From Brevundimonas sp. Leaf363 (GTDB lineage Bacteria; Pseudomonadota; Alphaproteobacteria; Caulobacterales; Caulobacteraceae), in the NCBI RefSeq assembly GCF_001424025.1, contig NZ_LMPZ01000003.1:315195-379194 (forward strand): a DNA stretch of 64,000 nucleotides, read 5' to 3'. Shown here in pieces: positions 24,381-33,325 of this stretch; positions within the stretch are counted from its first letter, which is position 1; each line of letters starts with the position of its first letter. Under the pieces are notes generated by a model. That model was given only the letters and a program-made list of their open reading frames with translations. It was not told the DNA's origin and did no database searches. A program made the translations under genes and the position numbers.

Positions 24381-26189
24381 ATGCGGCGAATGATCCTGGC
24401 GACGGCGAGCGCCGTCCTGATGGCTGCGGCCGCGATCCCAAGTCTGGCAGGGGCGCAAACCACGCCCGCAACGGCGACGGCGCCGAGCGAAGAGGACGCC
24501 GCCCTGGACGCCGTGATCCGCGACGTCGAGACCTATCAGCGCGCACTGGACCCCATCTCGGCCGGTTTCGAGGGCGACAAGGCCGCGCTGAGCCGCCTGC
24601 CCGACGCGTCGCGTGAGTTCGAGCTGGCACAGCGCGCGCCGACGCAGGCCTTCATCGACCGTCTGGAGGCCATCGACGCCGCCAAGCTGAGCGCCGAGGG
24701 CAAGATCAACCACAGCTTCCTGCTGTGGACCCTACGCCGCTCTATCCAGGGCCTGGACCTCGACACCGGGCGGCTGGCCTTCGATTCCGAGGGCGGGCCC
24801 GGCACTTGGGTGCAGTATCTGGGCACCGGCACGCGCATCACCTCGATGGCCGACGCCGAAGCCTGGATGAGCCGCATCGCCGGCTTCGCCACCATCTACG
24901 AACAGACCATGGCCAACGCCCGGCGCGGTCTGGCGACCGGCATGGTGCAGCCCAAGTCGGTGGTCGAAAGCGCGCTTGTCCTGGCCCGCAACGACGTGGC
25001 CGTGACGCCCGAGAACGACGCCATGCTGGCGCCCTTCAAGACCTTGCCCGCCTCCATGTCGGCGGATCAGCAGGCCGTGCTGCGGACCCGCGCGGCCGAT
25101 CTGGTGGCCCGGCGCATCACGCCGATGCGCCGGCAATGGCTGAGCTTCCTGCAGGACGAGTACCTGCCCAAGGCGCCCGAAGCGCCGGGTCTGGCCCACC
25201 GCCCGGGCGGGCGAGAAATGTACGCCTATCTGATGGCCGGCTACACCACGACCGACCTGACGCCGGACCAGGTGCACCAGATCGGCGTCGAGGAAGTCGC
25301 ACGCATTCGCGCCCGTATGGACGGCGAGATGCACGCCGCGGGCTGGACCGGCGACTTCGCCGGTTTCCTGAACTTCCTGCGCACCGATCCGCAGTTCTAC
25401 AGCCAGACCCGCGAGGACCTCCTGGAGAAGGCGTCGGAGATGGCCAAGCGGGCCGACGACGGCTTGCCGGCCCTGTTCGCCACCCTGCCCCGCCTGCCCT
25501 ATGGCGTCCGGCCCGTGCCGCGCGACATCGAGGAGACCTACACCACCGGCCGCTACAACGGCGGCTCGATGCAGAACGGCATCGCGGGTGGCTATATGGT
25601 CAACACCTCTCACCTAGACCAGCGGCCGCTGTACGAGCTGCCGGCGCTGACGCTGCACGAGGCCGTGCCAGGCCACCACATCCAGATCGCCCTGCAGCAG
25701 GAGGCGGCGGATCAGCCCTATTTCCGGCGCAACGCCAACGTCACCGCCTATACCGAGGGCTGGGGCCTCTACGCCGAATATCTGGGCGAGGAAATGGGCT
25801 TTTACCGCACGCCGTACGAGCGTTTCGGGCGCCTCAGCTATGAGATGTGGCGCGCCTGCCGGCTGGTGGCGGACACCGGCCTGCACTGGCTCGGCTGGTC
25901 GACCGAGCAGGCGCGCGCCTGCTTCCGCGACAACTCGGCCCTGGCTCCGCACAACATCGAGACGGAGCTGCAACGCTACATCGGCTGGCCGGGCCAGGCG
26001 ACGGGCTACAAGATCGGCGAGATCCGCCTGCGCGCCATCCGCGCGCGGGCTGAGGCGGCGCTGGGCGACCGCTTCAATGTCCGCACCTTCCACGACGCCA
26101 TCCTGGTGGACGGCCCGCTGCCGCTGGACCTGCTGGACCAGCGGATGGACGCCTGGATCGCGGAGCAGGTCGCCAAGCCGGCGGAGTGA
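24381..26189 (+). CDS. DUF885 family exported metallohydrolase-like protein
   Basis: This is a 602-aa protein with a signal peptide (about 1-25, ending LAGAQ) and the DUF885 domain across the rest. Diagnostic blocks are NGGSMQNGIAGGYMVNTSHLDQRP, the metal motif LTLHEAVPGHHIQIALQQE, YTEGWGLYAEYLGEEMGFY and the C-terminal YIGWPGQATGYKIGEIRLRAIRARAEAALGDRFNVRTFHD. The HExxPGHH motif resembles a gluzincin-type zinc site. Relatives are periplasmic peptidase-like enzymes of unproven substrate. The ATG at 24381 with GGAGG five bases upstream is preferred over GTG at 24369. It converges with the cytochrome gene, three bases away. Confidence 0.87.
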   Translation: MRRMILATASAVLMAAAAIPSLAGAQTTPATATAPSEEDAALDAVIRDVETYQRALDPISAGFEGDKAALSRLPDASREFELAQRAPTQAFIDRLEAIDAAKLSAEGKINHSFLLWTLRRSIQGLDLDTGRLAFDSEGGPGTWVQYLGTGTRITSMADAEAWMSRIAGFATIYEQTMANARRGLATGMVQPKSVVESALVLARNDVAVTPENDAMLAPFKTLPASMSADQQAVLRTRAADLVARRITPMRRQWLSFLQDEYLPKAPEAPGLAHRPGGREMYAYLMAGYTTTDLTPDQVHQIGVEEVARIRARMDGEMHAAGWTGDFAGFLNFLRTDPQFYSQTREDLLEKASEMAKRADDGLPALFATLPRLPYGVRPVPRDIEETYTTGRYNGGSMQNGIAGGYMVNTSHLDQRPLYELPALTLHEAVPGHHIQIALQQEAADQPYFRRNANVTAYTEGWGLYAEYLGEEMGFYRTPYERFGRLSYEMWRACRLVADTGLHWLGWSTEQARACFRDNSALAPHNIETELQRYIGWPGQATGYKIGEIRLRAIRARAEAALGDRFNVRTFHDAILVDGPLPLDLLDQRMDAWIAEQVAKPAE

Positions 26190-26192
26190 TCC

Positions 26193-26717
26193 TCAGCCCT
26201 GGGCCGGAGCGCCCGGCACGCGCATGGTCATGTCTTCATAGGGCGTGGCCGGTGTCTGGCCGGGCGGCAGGGCCATGGGCGCCGGGTCGCCCTCGAGCGG
26301 CAGCGACTTGATGTAGCGATACAGCGCCCGCTTGTCGGCCTCGGCCATGGCGCGGACGCTGGGCCAGGGCATGGGCGGCAGGCCCTCGCGCGTCGAGAGC
26401 ATCTCGACAAAGGCGTCCTCGGTCATGCCGGCCACGGTGCGGCGCAGGTTGTTCGGATAGCTGGTCCCCCACGCCCCGTGGTAGCCGACGGCCTGGCCCT
26501 TCAGCCACTCCGTCTCCGGGACCTTGCCGCCGGTGCGCGCGTAGTTGGGGGTGTGACAGTCGTTGCAGCCGCCGGTCATGACCAGATATCGCCCCGCGGC
26601 GACGTCCGTCGCGGCCAGCACATGCGGCGTTTCGGCGGACACTGGCGCAGCGGGTCGCTGGCACGCGGTCAGGGCGGCCGCGGCCATGCTCAGGACGATA
26701 ATGGATCTGGCGGTCAT
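26193..26717 (-). CDS. Monoheme c-type cytochrome lipoprotein
   Basis: This 174-aa protein has a lipobox-type signal (LSMAAAALTAC, Cys19). The heme-binding CxxCH appears as GGCNDCHTPNYA near residue 50, and candidate axial Met residues lie in LPPMPWPSVRAM. The class-I cytochrome region is about 35-140 and ends in LYRYIKSLPLEGD. It is a likely periplasmic electron carrier of the small diheme/monoheme type found with dehydrogenases, though none is adjacent. Its ribosome-binding site lies within the palindrome at 26720-26748. Confidence 0.82.
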   Translation of the reverse strand: MTARSIIVLSMAAAALTACQRPAAPVSAETPHVLAATDVAAGRYLVMTGGCNDCHTPNYARTGGKVPETEWLKGQAVGYHGAWGTSYPNNLRRTVAGMTEDAFVEMLSTREGLPPMPWPSVRAMAEADKRALYRYIKSLPLEGDPAPMALPPGQTPATPYEDMTMRVPGAPAQG

Positions 26718-26719
26718 GA

Positions 26720-26748
26720 TGTTCTCTCCGGGATCTGGTGAGAGAACA
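26720..26748. promoter_or_regulatory. Palindrome overlapping the cytochrome ribosome-binding site
   Basis: TGTTCTCTC (26720-26728) and GAGAGAACA (26740-26748) are perfect 9-bp arms around 11 bases, ending two bases before the cytochrome start codon region. On the cytochrome mRNA the GGAGAGA Shine-Dalgarno would lie in the right arm. It could therefore be a ribosome-binding-site-masking hairpin or a DNA operator. No function is proven. Confidence 0.5.
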
Positions 26749-26772
26749 GTGTCATACCGCCCATGACAAGCG

Positions 26773-27117
26773 CTACCTCAGGCCTAGCTCCGCCCGGCGT
26801 CTCTTGGACAGCGTGGCGGCGACGATGAGGTGCGCGATGCGCAGGTGGTCGGTCAGCTCCTCGTCGGGCCACTCGGCCGGATCGGCCAGATGAACCCATT
26901 TGTGGTGTGCCAGATAGGGAGCCGGGCGGGCGCGGCCGGTCTCGGTCAGAACCTCATAGGCGATGTCCGAGACCTTAAAAGACAGGCCTCCCATGCCGCC
27001 GACCTCGGCGAACATCTTGCCCCCGACCTTGTAGGCGTCGTGGGTTTGGTCGAACGGATGCTCGACCGTGACGCCCCGCAGAGCCAGGCAGACCTTGCCC
27101 ACGCCCTGCCCGTCCAC
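26773..27117 (-). CDS. MmcQ/YjbR family protein
   Basis: This 114-aa small protein resembles the MmcQ/YjbR (CyaY-like fold, double-wing) family: [87 protein letters not shown]. The pattern of K.F.......L..K and the W.....L......L...L..SY-like C-terminus is typical. The start is GTG at 27117, three bases downstream of the msrA stop, so the two form an operon. The family is annotated as DNA-binding, but direct evidence is limited. Confidence 0.8.
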   Translation of the reverse strand: MDGQGVGKVCLALRGVTVEHPFDQTHDAYKVGGKMFAEVGGMGGLSFKVSDIAYEVLTETGRARPAPYLAHHKWVHLADPAEWPDEELTDHLRIAHLIVAATLSKRRRAELGLR

Positions 27118-27119
27118 GA

Positions 27120-27770
27120 TCAGGCCTCGACGCCGACGCCGATCGGGCAGACGACGCCCGTCCCGCCGATGCCGCAGTATCCGGCCGGGTTCTTGGCCAG
27201 ATAGCCCTGGTGATAGCCCTCGGCGTAGTAGAAGGGCCCCAGCGGCGCGATCTCGGTGGTGATCTGGCCGCGCCCGGCCTTGGTCAGGGCGTTCTGATAG
27301 GCGGCCCGCGAAGCCTCGGCCTCAGCCTTCTGTTCGTCGTTCAGATAATAGATGGCCGAGCGGTAGGTGGTGCCGACGTCGTTGCCCTGGCGCATGCCCT
27401 GGGTCGGGTCGTGGTTCTCCCAGAACGTCTTCAACAGCTCGGCGTAGCTGATCTCTTCGGGATTGAAGACAACCTGCACGACCTCGGTCTGGCCGGTCAG
27501 GCCGGTGCAGGTCTCCTCATAGGTCGGGTTGGGCGTGATCCCGCCCGAATAGCCGACGGCGGTCACCCACACGCCCGGCAGTTTCCAGAACGTCCGTTCC
27601 ACGCCCCAGAAACAGCCCATGCCGAAGACGGCCGTCTCGAACCCCTCCGGATGTGGTCCCTTCAGCGGGCGGCCATTGACGTAGTGGACCTCGTCGGTCG
27701 GCAGCGGGGTGGACCGGCCCGGCAGGGCGGTCTGGGCGGTCGGCATTTCGGCGGATTTGCGGAACAGCAT
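27120..27770 (-). CDS. msrA: Peptide-methionine (S)-S-oxide reductase MsrA
   Basis: This 216-aa enzyme repairs methionine-S-sulfoxide. The catalytic motif is [12 protein letters not shown] (about 50-61, nucleophile Cys). Conserved blocks [59 protein letters not shown] and [13 protein letters not shown] follow. C-terminal Cys residues (GYCGIGGTG and VVCPIG) are the recycling thiols. The ATG at 27770 is chosen; an upstream ATG at 27818 adds a Pro-rich tail. It shares a transcript direction with MmcQ/YjbR and sits 74 bases downstream of the phosphopantetheinyl transferase gene. Confidence 0.95.
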   Translation of the reverse strand: MLFRKSAEMPTAQTALPGRSTPLPTDEVHYVNGRPLKGPHPEGFETAVFGMGCFWGVERTFWKLPGVWVTAVGYSGGITPNPTYEETCTGLTGQTEVVQVVFNPEEISYAELLKTFWENHDPTQGMRQGNDVGTTYRSAIYYLNDEQKAEAEASRAAYQNALTKAGRGQITTEIAPLGPFYYAEGYHQGYLAKNPAGYCGIGGTGVVCPIGVGVEA

Positions 27771-27843
27771 CGGGGGCTCCGTTGATGGTGTCTGGCGGGG
27801 ATATGGGTACGCTGACACCCCGGCGCGAGATGCGATGATCTTG

Positions 27844-28635
27844 CTAGGTCGCTGACACGTGGGCGGCCGGTCCGCTCCGACGGAGCCAGGCGCCCAATGT
27901 TTCCCGGTAAGCCTCTCCTGCAGACCACGTCACGCTGCGCGGCGCGGTCACGGACGCGCAAACGCTCCCCGTGAACACCCCTGCGCCGTCATACTGACTG
28001 AAGGCGCCGTAGGCGCAGTGATACCCGGTCTGGTCGAGCGTCAGCCGCGTCGTCTCCAGCAGCAGGGGCGGCGTCGTCAATCCGCACCTGAGCGCCTTCG
28101 AGAGCGCCTCACGAAGGGTCCAGGCTGCGGTCAGTCCGACATCCTCGTCGAGGAAGGCGCCGATCCTCTCGAGTTCACGCTCGCTGGTGTGGCGCAGCAT
28201 GGCGTCGCGATGACCGGCTTCGACGCGTTCCACGTCGACGCCGAAGGGGCAGGCCTCTGGAAAGGCCATCGCGATGGTGGTGTCGCCGGCGTGGCTGATC
28301 GAGACCTGCAGACCTTCCAGACCCGGCCCGATAACCACTGGCTGCCCGAACACGCCCGGAATGACCGACACGTGCAGGGGGTCGGTTCCGGGTGCGAGGC
28401 GCGCCAAGGCCGCCTTGGCGGTCGTGCGCCCCGCGATCAGCGTTCTGCGTCGCCGGTCGTATCGGAGCGCCGGCAGGAGCGCCGTTTCCGCCTCGCTGAG
28501 CACGCCGCCGGAGACATCCAGACGACCTCCGATCAGGATCGCGAAGGCCACGCGGTACGGTCGGCCGGCGACGTCGACCTCGAACGCCGCGTCGTCGCGA
28601 AACGGATCGGCCGTCGCTGCCTGCGCGCTGGGCAC
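27844..28635 (-). CDS. 4'-phosphopantetheinyl transferase (Sfp-type) of the NRPS cluster
   Basis: This 263-aa protein is of Sfp size. The magnesium/CoA motif FGVDVERVE (about 165) and the second motif [11 protein letters not shown] (about 210) are both complete. [15 protein letters not shown] corresponds to the first conserved block. It transfers phosphopantetheine from CoA to carrier domains, and would activate the two carrier domains encoded in this cluster. The start is GTG at 28635, two bases after the glycosyltransferase stop; the longer ORF upstream only overlaps that gene. It is the last gene of the biosynthetic run. Confidence 0.87.
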   Translation of the reverse strand: MPSAQAATADPFRDDAAFEVDVAGRPYRVAFAILIGGRLDVSGGVLSEAETALLPALRYDRRRRTLIAGRTTAKAALARLAPGTDPLHVSVIPGVFGQPVVIGPGLEGLQVSISHAGDTTIAMAFPEACPFGVDVERVEAGHRDAMLRHTSERELERIGAFLDEDVGLTAAWTLREALSKALRCGLTTPPLLLETTRLTLDQTGYHCAYGAFSQYDGAGVFTGSVCASVTAPRSVTWSAGEAYRETLGAWLRRSGPAAHVSAT

Positions 28636-28637
28636 GC

Positions 28638-29396
28638 CTATTCGCGCCAGTGCTCGGCGATGAAAGGAGCGTGCCGACAGTTCAGGTGGCTGCCGTCGAT
28701 GACATGCTGCGGCTTGGTCTTGCCGGCGAAGGACACCACGCACGCCCCTTCGGGCGGCGCGGCGACGCCCTCGGGATTGTCATGCTTGGCGTAGGCGTTG
28801 CAGTCCTGGCGGAAGTAGACGACCCGCCCCTCTTCGAAGAAGGCCATCTCGGGGATCGAGCGATCGAGCCAGCGCTGGTCGGAAACGTGGCCTGGCGCGC
28901 CGCGATGGTGCTGGCAGGTCGCGACCGCCGCGGCGGGGTCGGCGACGAAGTCGTCCCAGACATGGGTCATGGTCCCAACCCGGTGCCGCAACAGCGCGCT
29001 GTGGCCCCGCGTATTGCCGCTCTGGTTCCGGCCTCGGACGATCAGGAAATCCTCCTCTGGCCTTTCGGTCAGGAAATCGACGTTGTCGATCAGGACCATG
29101 TCGATATCGATCTGGATCAGCAGCGCCCCGTTCAACCCGAGGAAGTCATCGCTGAAGACGGCCAGCTTGCGCGCGTTCCCGATATCCCAGTCGCTGAAGT
29201 CGTAGTTCGGCAATGGGTGGACGACGATGTCGTCTCGCAGTCCGTCCGGCTGATCGGTCAGGCAATGAAAGACATGCGGCGCCGTCAGGTGGCGAAGGAA
29301 CATGGCGCGAAGCCTGTTCACGTCGTCGGCTGTATAGAGGTCGCCCCACATGAAGCAGCTGATGTGGATCGGATGCGTGGCCGCCTCGGCCGTCAT
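28638..29396 (-). CDS. Glycosyltransferase-like (GT-A fold) protein of the NRPS cluster
   Basis: This 252-aa protein resembles bacterial GT-A enzymes: an N-terminal ISCFMWGDLYTADDVNRLRAMFLRHL strand-helix block, HVFHCLTDQPDGL, and the metal/donor motif IQIDIDMVLIDNVDFL (DxD). An Asp/Trp-rich middle follows (THVWDDFVADP, SDQRWLDRSIP). No transmembrane segment is present. It may glycosylate the peptide or a cell-surface acceptor. It overlaps the amidohydrolase stop by ATGA (29393-29396), so it is part of the coupled operon. The sugar and acceptor cannot be read from sequence. Confidence 0.68.
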   Translation of the reverse strand: MTAEAATHPIHISCFMWGDLYTADDVNRLRAMFLRHLTAPHVFHCLTDQPDGLRDDIVVHPLPNYDFSDWDIGNARKLAVFSDDFLGLNGALLIQIDIDMVLIDNVDFLTERPEEDFLIVRGRNQSGNTRGHSALLRHRVGTMTHVWDDFVADPAAAVATCQHHRGAPGHVSDQRWLDRSIPEMAFFEEGRVVYFRQDCNAYAKHDNPEGVAAPPEGACVVSFAGKTKPQHVIDGSHLNCRHAPFIAEHWRE

Positions 29397-30484
29397 GCGC
29401 CGGCGGCCGTCCGGTTCAGCCGCCCGATCGTCTTGCGGATTTCAGCCTCGTTCTTCGCCAGGTGCTCGGTGACGAAGTCGCGCTCGGTTGGCTCAAGCGA
29501 CTGCCCGCATAGCAGACGGGCGATCACCTCGGGCTGATAGAACCGCAGCGCCGCCGAAAGAACGAACGCCTCGTCGATCAGATTGGCCGTCGTGCTGGGG
29601 GAGCAGATGTCGGCGATATTGTCGGATCCCAGGCGCACCGACACGCCATGGCTCAACAGTTCCAGGATTCGCGGCATGGAGTTGCCCGTCGGCGTCTGAA
29701 GCGGACGAAGCATGCGCATGCCGAGCGCCGCCGACGGACAGGCGATCAGCCCGATGTTCAGCTCGGCCATATCGTCCGCCAATCGAGCGAAGCGGTCGTC
29801 GTCATAGGTGGACGGCGATACCATGTGCACGGCCCAGACCATCGGTTCGCCGTCGCTGGAGCGCGGGGCGCCGTATTGGCGCACGGCCTGGACCAGCCGC
29901 TCAGTGCCGGTTTCCGACGGCTCGAAGCGCTGGTCCGTATGGACGTGGACCATCTGGCCCAACTCTTGAGCCAGCTCGAGCACCCGCCGGCAATGCTCCG
30001 AAAAACCGATGTGGGTCGGATAGTCGTCGATATCGTCCGCCTCTGGCAGGCAGCCGATGAAGTCCGCCCGCCTCGCGCCCTCCTCGAAGATCGCCCAGCG
30101 CTCGGGCTCTGCGTCGTCGAAGCCGAATGGCGTATAGGCGCCCAGGCGCAGATCGATCCGGTCCGCCCACTTCGCCTTGATCTGCTGCATCCAGTCCAGA
30201 CCGGTCAGGCCCACCCGATCAGGCGTCACGTCCACCATGGTGTCGGCACGGCGAGTATCGACCCGCACCATGTCATCCAGAGCGGTCTCGACACGCTGAA
30301 AGAAGTCCTCGCGCTCGAACGCGGGGCCGGCGTGCAGGTCGGCGATCATGGAGTGCTTGCGCTTCAGCGAAACGTGGAAGTCCTCGGCCATCCGGTGGCC
30401 GACGCCCGGCATGTAGCGGTCGTCGAAGGTCTCGACGCGATCAAGATGCAGGTGGGCGTTCAGCATGCCGCCGCCGCTGCGCAC
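29393..30484 (-). CDS. Amidohydrolase/cytosine-deaminase-like metal-dependent hydrolase of the NRPS cluster
   Basis: This protein of about 363 aa matches the amidohydrolase superfamily. The N-terminal metal motif is NAHLHLDRVETF (HxH), the middle VHVHTDQRF supplies another His, AVHMVSP supplies the next, and LGSDNIAD provides the catalytic Asp. Relatives deaminate or hydrolyse cyclic amides. The exact start is uncertain. I give the GTG at 30484; an ATG lies at 30466, and the frame stays open back to the NRPS stop, where a GGGGGATCAC-CTG context is another possibility. It could tailor the NRPS product or confer self-protection, which is an inference. Confidence 0.72.
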   Translation of the reverse strand: MRSGGGMLNAHLHLDRVETFDDRYMPGVGHRMAEDFHVSLKRKHSMIADLHAGPAFEREDFFQRVETALDDMVRVDTRRADTMVDVTPDRVGLTGLDWMQQIKAKWADRIDLRLGAYTPFGFDDAEPERWAIFEEGARRADFIGCLPEADDIDDYPTHIGFSEHCRRVLELAQELGQMVHVHTDQRFEPSETGTERLVQAVRQYGAPRSSDGEPMVWAVHMVSPSTYDDDRFARLADDMAELNIGLIACPSAALGMRMLRPLQTPTGNSMPRILELLSHGVSVRLGSDNIADICSPSTTANLIDEAFVLSAALRFYQPEVIARLLCGQSLEPTERDFVTEHLAKNEAEIRKTIGRLNRTAAGA

Positions 30485-30538
30485 CGCCTGCTGCAGGCGT
30501 TGGTACCAGACCTTAGACAGCGTGATCCCCCATGAGAG

Positions 30539-33304
30539 TCATGCGCCGCGCGCCCCTGACAAGAGTGCGGCCATCGCGTCCCGCTTCTGCCGGATCGTGG
30601 CGGTCAGGTCGAGAATATTTGGCTCCACGAAGAACTGGCCGTGGCTGCCGGACACCAGGTCGATGGTGAAGTCGTCATAGTAGGCCGCCAGCTCGGCGCG
30701 CGGATCGTCGGAGGTCAGCCAGGGGTTGCGATCGCTGTCGCGCCCGAAGGTCAGGGCGATCCGACCGTCGTAGGGGTGAGGCACGATCTTCTCGTGCAGG
30801 ATCAGCAGCGCGACCTCTCGTCCCCCTGCCCTCAGGTGACGGGCGATGTGAAAGGCGATGACCGCAGCCTGGCAGTTGCCCCCGAGAAAAAGCGCGCCGG
30901 TCGGCGCCGTGCGGGCGATCTCCGACGCATAAAAGGCGGCGAGACCGTCGATGTTCTCCGGCGTCTTGGCCATGACCTGGTGAGCCGAGCGCATACCGTA
31001 GACCGGCTGGTCATCGCCGAGATAGCGGGCCAGCTGCTTCAGCTCGTTCTGATTTTGCAGGCACCAGAACAACGGCGTCCTCTCGCCGTCCAGGTTGCGC
31101 CCCACGAGCAGCGCCCCTGGGAAAGGTCGTTCGCCCGCCCATACGGATGTGTAGGCGTGCAACTTTTTAAGAGCATCGGCGTCGACCCCGCTCACCGGCG
31201 TCGGCTGTGTCGGCTCCGCGGCGTCGCTCTGGATCGCGCCGGCGAGTTCCGCGACCGATCCCAGGCAGGTCAGCGCGGCTGCGGGCAGAGATCGCCCCAA
31301 CCGCTGTTCGAGATCGCCGAGCATGCGCACGGCAAGCAGCGAGTGGCCGCCGAGCAGACGAAAGCCTTCGTCGCGTCCGACAGGCCGGTCCAGCCACAGG
31401 ACTTCGCGCCACAGCTCTGCGATCTGGCGTTCGAGGTCCGTCTGAGGCGGGATCGGCTGTCGCGGCTCGGCCTCAAACAGTCGGGACAGGGCGACGCGAT
31501 CGACTTCGCCGTCCGACATCCGTGGCAGCGCTGCGAGTGTTCGAAACTGGACGGGCGGCGCCAGGGGGCCAAGGTGTTCGCCCAGCCAGGCCTTCAGCGT
31601 CTCGAGGTCGACCCGCTCGTGCTCGTTCAGGACCAGGACGGCGCCGTATTCGCCGATCTCCGGGTTCGCCACCACGACGGCCTCGTCGACGCCGGGGTGG
31701 TCGATCAGAGCGGCCGCGACGCGCCCGGCTGGCGTGAGCGCCGGTGGGACGAAGCTTTCGCCGCCAAGACCGACCATAGCGGCCAGCGTACTGTTCAGGA
31801 TTTCAGCGAACCGAGATGCACCTGCCTCGTCCATCACACCGGCGCGATAGCTGATTTGGCACGACAGATCGTCAGCGGCGGCTTCGAACTGGACCGCCAG
31901 ATCGAAGTCGACGCTGTCGCGCGTCGCGGTGATGCGCCGCGCCGTGACGTCGCCCAGCACAGGCTGCGCATCGCTGCGTCGCTCCTGCCAGCCGGTCATG
32001 AAGCGGTTGAGCTGGGTCCGGCGCAGACCGGGCGCGGCCGCGATGTCGCCCGTGGCGACGAAGCGGTGGGCATCGGCCGAGAACAGGCTGCGGCCGGTTT
32101 CAGAGACGATTTCGGACAGGATGGCGCCGGGCTCCACCGCCACGGAGATCGGCGCCATCCTGTTGAGATAGCCGATGACCCCAGCGGCCTGCGCCTGGTC
32201 CCTGTTGGTCAGCGGCGTACAGGCCAGGATCCTGCGCTGCCCTGTCACGCGGTGCAGGGCCACGGCGGCGGCGGCGATTGCGTAGGCGCCGCATGGTTGC
32301 CTGGAGTTGACCGCACGTGCGCGGAGCGCCGCCAGCGTTTCGTTCGGCAAGGAGAACCGCAGAAACCCGTCAGCCTGCGAGCCGGCGGCGGCGGGCAATG
32401 CGGTCGACGGGTGTCGCTGCTGGAACGCTTCCACCCACCAGCGCCGCGCCTCTTCGCCGCGCGGGCCGTCGGCCACGCCGCGCTCCCACGCCGCGAAATC
32501 GTGGGACTGCATCGCCTCACTGGCGAACCTGGGGGCGTGGCCGGCCGCCAGGTCCGCGTACGCGACACATAGCTCCTTCACGAACAGATCCCGCGAGAAG
32601 CCGTCGAAGATGAGGTGGTGGAAAACGAGAACGAGGACGTCTCGGGATCGACCCGCCTTGATCGTGCAGCACCGCCACAGCGGGCCGTGACCGATGTCGA
32701 ATGGTCGGGACACCATGGTCTGGATCGCTGCGTCGATCTCGGCGTCGTCGGCGCGGCCCATCACCAGCGCCTCCTCCACAGACAGTCCGGCAAGACGGGG
32801 GCGAAAGACGGGGTCCGCCTGCGACGGCGGAAAGCAGAATCGAAGGGCATCGTGGCGCTGTCCAAGAGCGCTGAGCGCCGCGTGGAGCACCAGAGGATCG
32901 AGCGCCCGCTCCAGGTCGAGGACGACCGGCACATTGTATCGCCCGTCTGCTCGGTGCGCACGCGCAAGCGGCAGCAACGCCTCTTGGGCCAAGGTCGCGC
33001 GGGGCGACGCCTCGTCGGCAGGGAGGGTCGGATCTACGGTGACAGACGCGTTCGGCGTTAGGAGTGTCAGTAGGGTCTCGCGCTCCGACTTCAGCCAGTC
33101 GCGCAGATCGTCGTCGAGCGACTGAGGTGGGGCGCTGCAGCGAAGCCGTCCGTCATCGACCCACAGCCGCACTCCGCGCCGCGCGAGGTCTTCCAGGCGA
33201 CGCGTCAAATCGGCGGATGGCTCGCCTACGGTCTGGCGGTCGACGCTGTTCAAGTGCGAAATCCCCCGCGCCGGCCCCGCCACGGCCCGCTCGGTCGTTT
33301 GCAT
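30539..33304 (-). CDS. NRPS module: TubC-docking, condensation, truncated A domain, carrier, Cys-type thioesterase
   Basis: This 921-aa synthetase contains, in order, a TubC_N-like docking domain (about 32-82) and a condensation domain (about 100-510, active site HHLIFDG at 229-235). Only the C-terminal subdomain of an adenylation domain follows (about 530-610, ending LPRMSDGEVDRVAL). A carrier domain is next (about 620-692, LLGGHSLLAVRM, phosphopantetheine Ser655), then a thioesterase (about 730-921). The thioesterase nucleophile elbow reads LGGNCQAAV, so Cys811 replaces the usual Ser; His888 in SGSHGQF is the likely general base. Having no complete A domain, it must receive aminoacyl groups from a partner, presumably the adjacent A-carrier-sulfotransferase protein. 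Confidence 0.85.
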   Translation of the reverse strand: MQTTERAVAGPARGISHLNSVDRQTVGEPSADLTRRLEDLARRGVRLWVDDGRLRCSAPPQSLDDDLRDWLKSERETLLTLLTPNASVTVDPTLPADEASPRATLAQEALLPLARAHRADGRYNVPVVLDLERALDPLVLHAALSALGQRHDALRFCFPPSQADPVFRPRLAGLSVEEALVMGRADDAEIDAAIQTMVSRPFDIGHGPLWRCCTIKAGRSRDVLVLVFHHLIFDGFSRDLFVKELCVAYADLAAGHAPRFASEAMQSHDFAAWERGVADGPRGEEARRWWVEAFQQRHPSTALPAAAGSQADGFLRFSLPNETLAALRARAVNSRQPCGAYAIAAAAVALHRVTGQRRILACTPLTNRDQAQAAGVIGYLNRMAPISVAVEPGAILSEIVSETGRSLFSADAHRFVATGDIAAAPGLRRTQLNRFMTGWQERRSDAQPVLGDVTARRITATRDSVDFDLAVQFEAAADDLSCQISYRAGVMDEAGASRFAEILNSTLAAMVGLGGESFVPPALTPAGRVAAALIDHPGVDEAVVVANPEIGEYGAVLVLNEHERVDLETLKAWLGEHLGPLAPPVQFRTLAALPRMSDGEVDRVALSRLFEAEPRQPIPPQTDLERQIAELWREVLWLDRPVGRDEGFRLLGGHSLLAVRMLGDLEQRLGRSLPAAALTCLGSVAELAGAIQSDAAEPTQPTPVSGVDADALKKLHAYTSVWAGERPFPGALLVGRNLDGERTPLFWCLQNQNELKQLARYLGDDQPVYGMRSAHQVMAKTPENIDGLAAFYASEIARTAPTGALFLGGNCQAAVIAFHIARHLRAGGREVALLILHEKIVPHPYDGRIALTFGRDSDRNPWLTSDDPRAELAAYYDDFTIDLVSGSHGQFFVEPNILDLTATIRQKRDAMAALLSGARGA

Positions 33305-33325
33305 CGCCCCGTCGCAAGGTCAACG

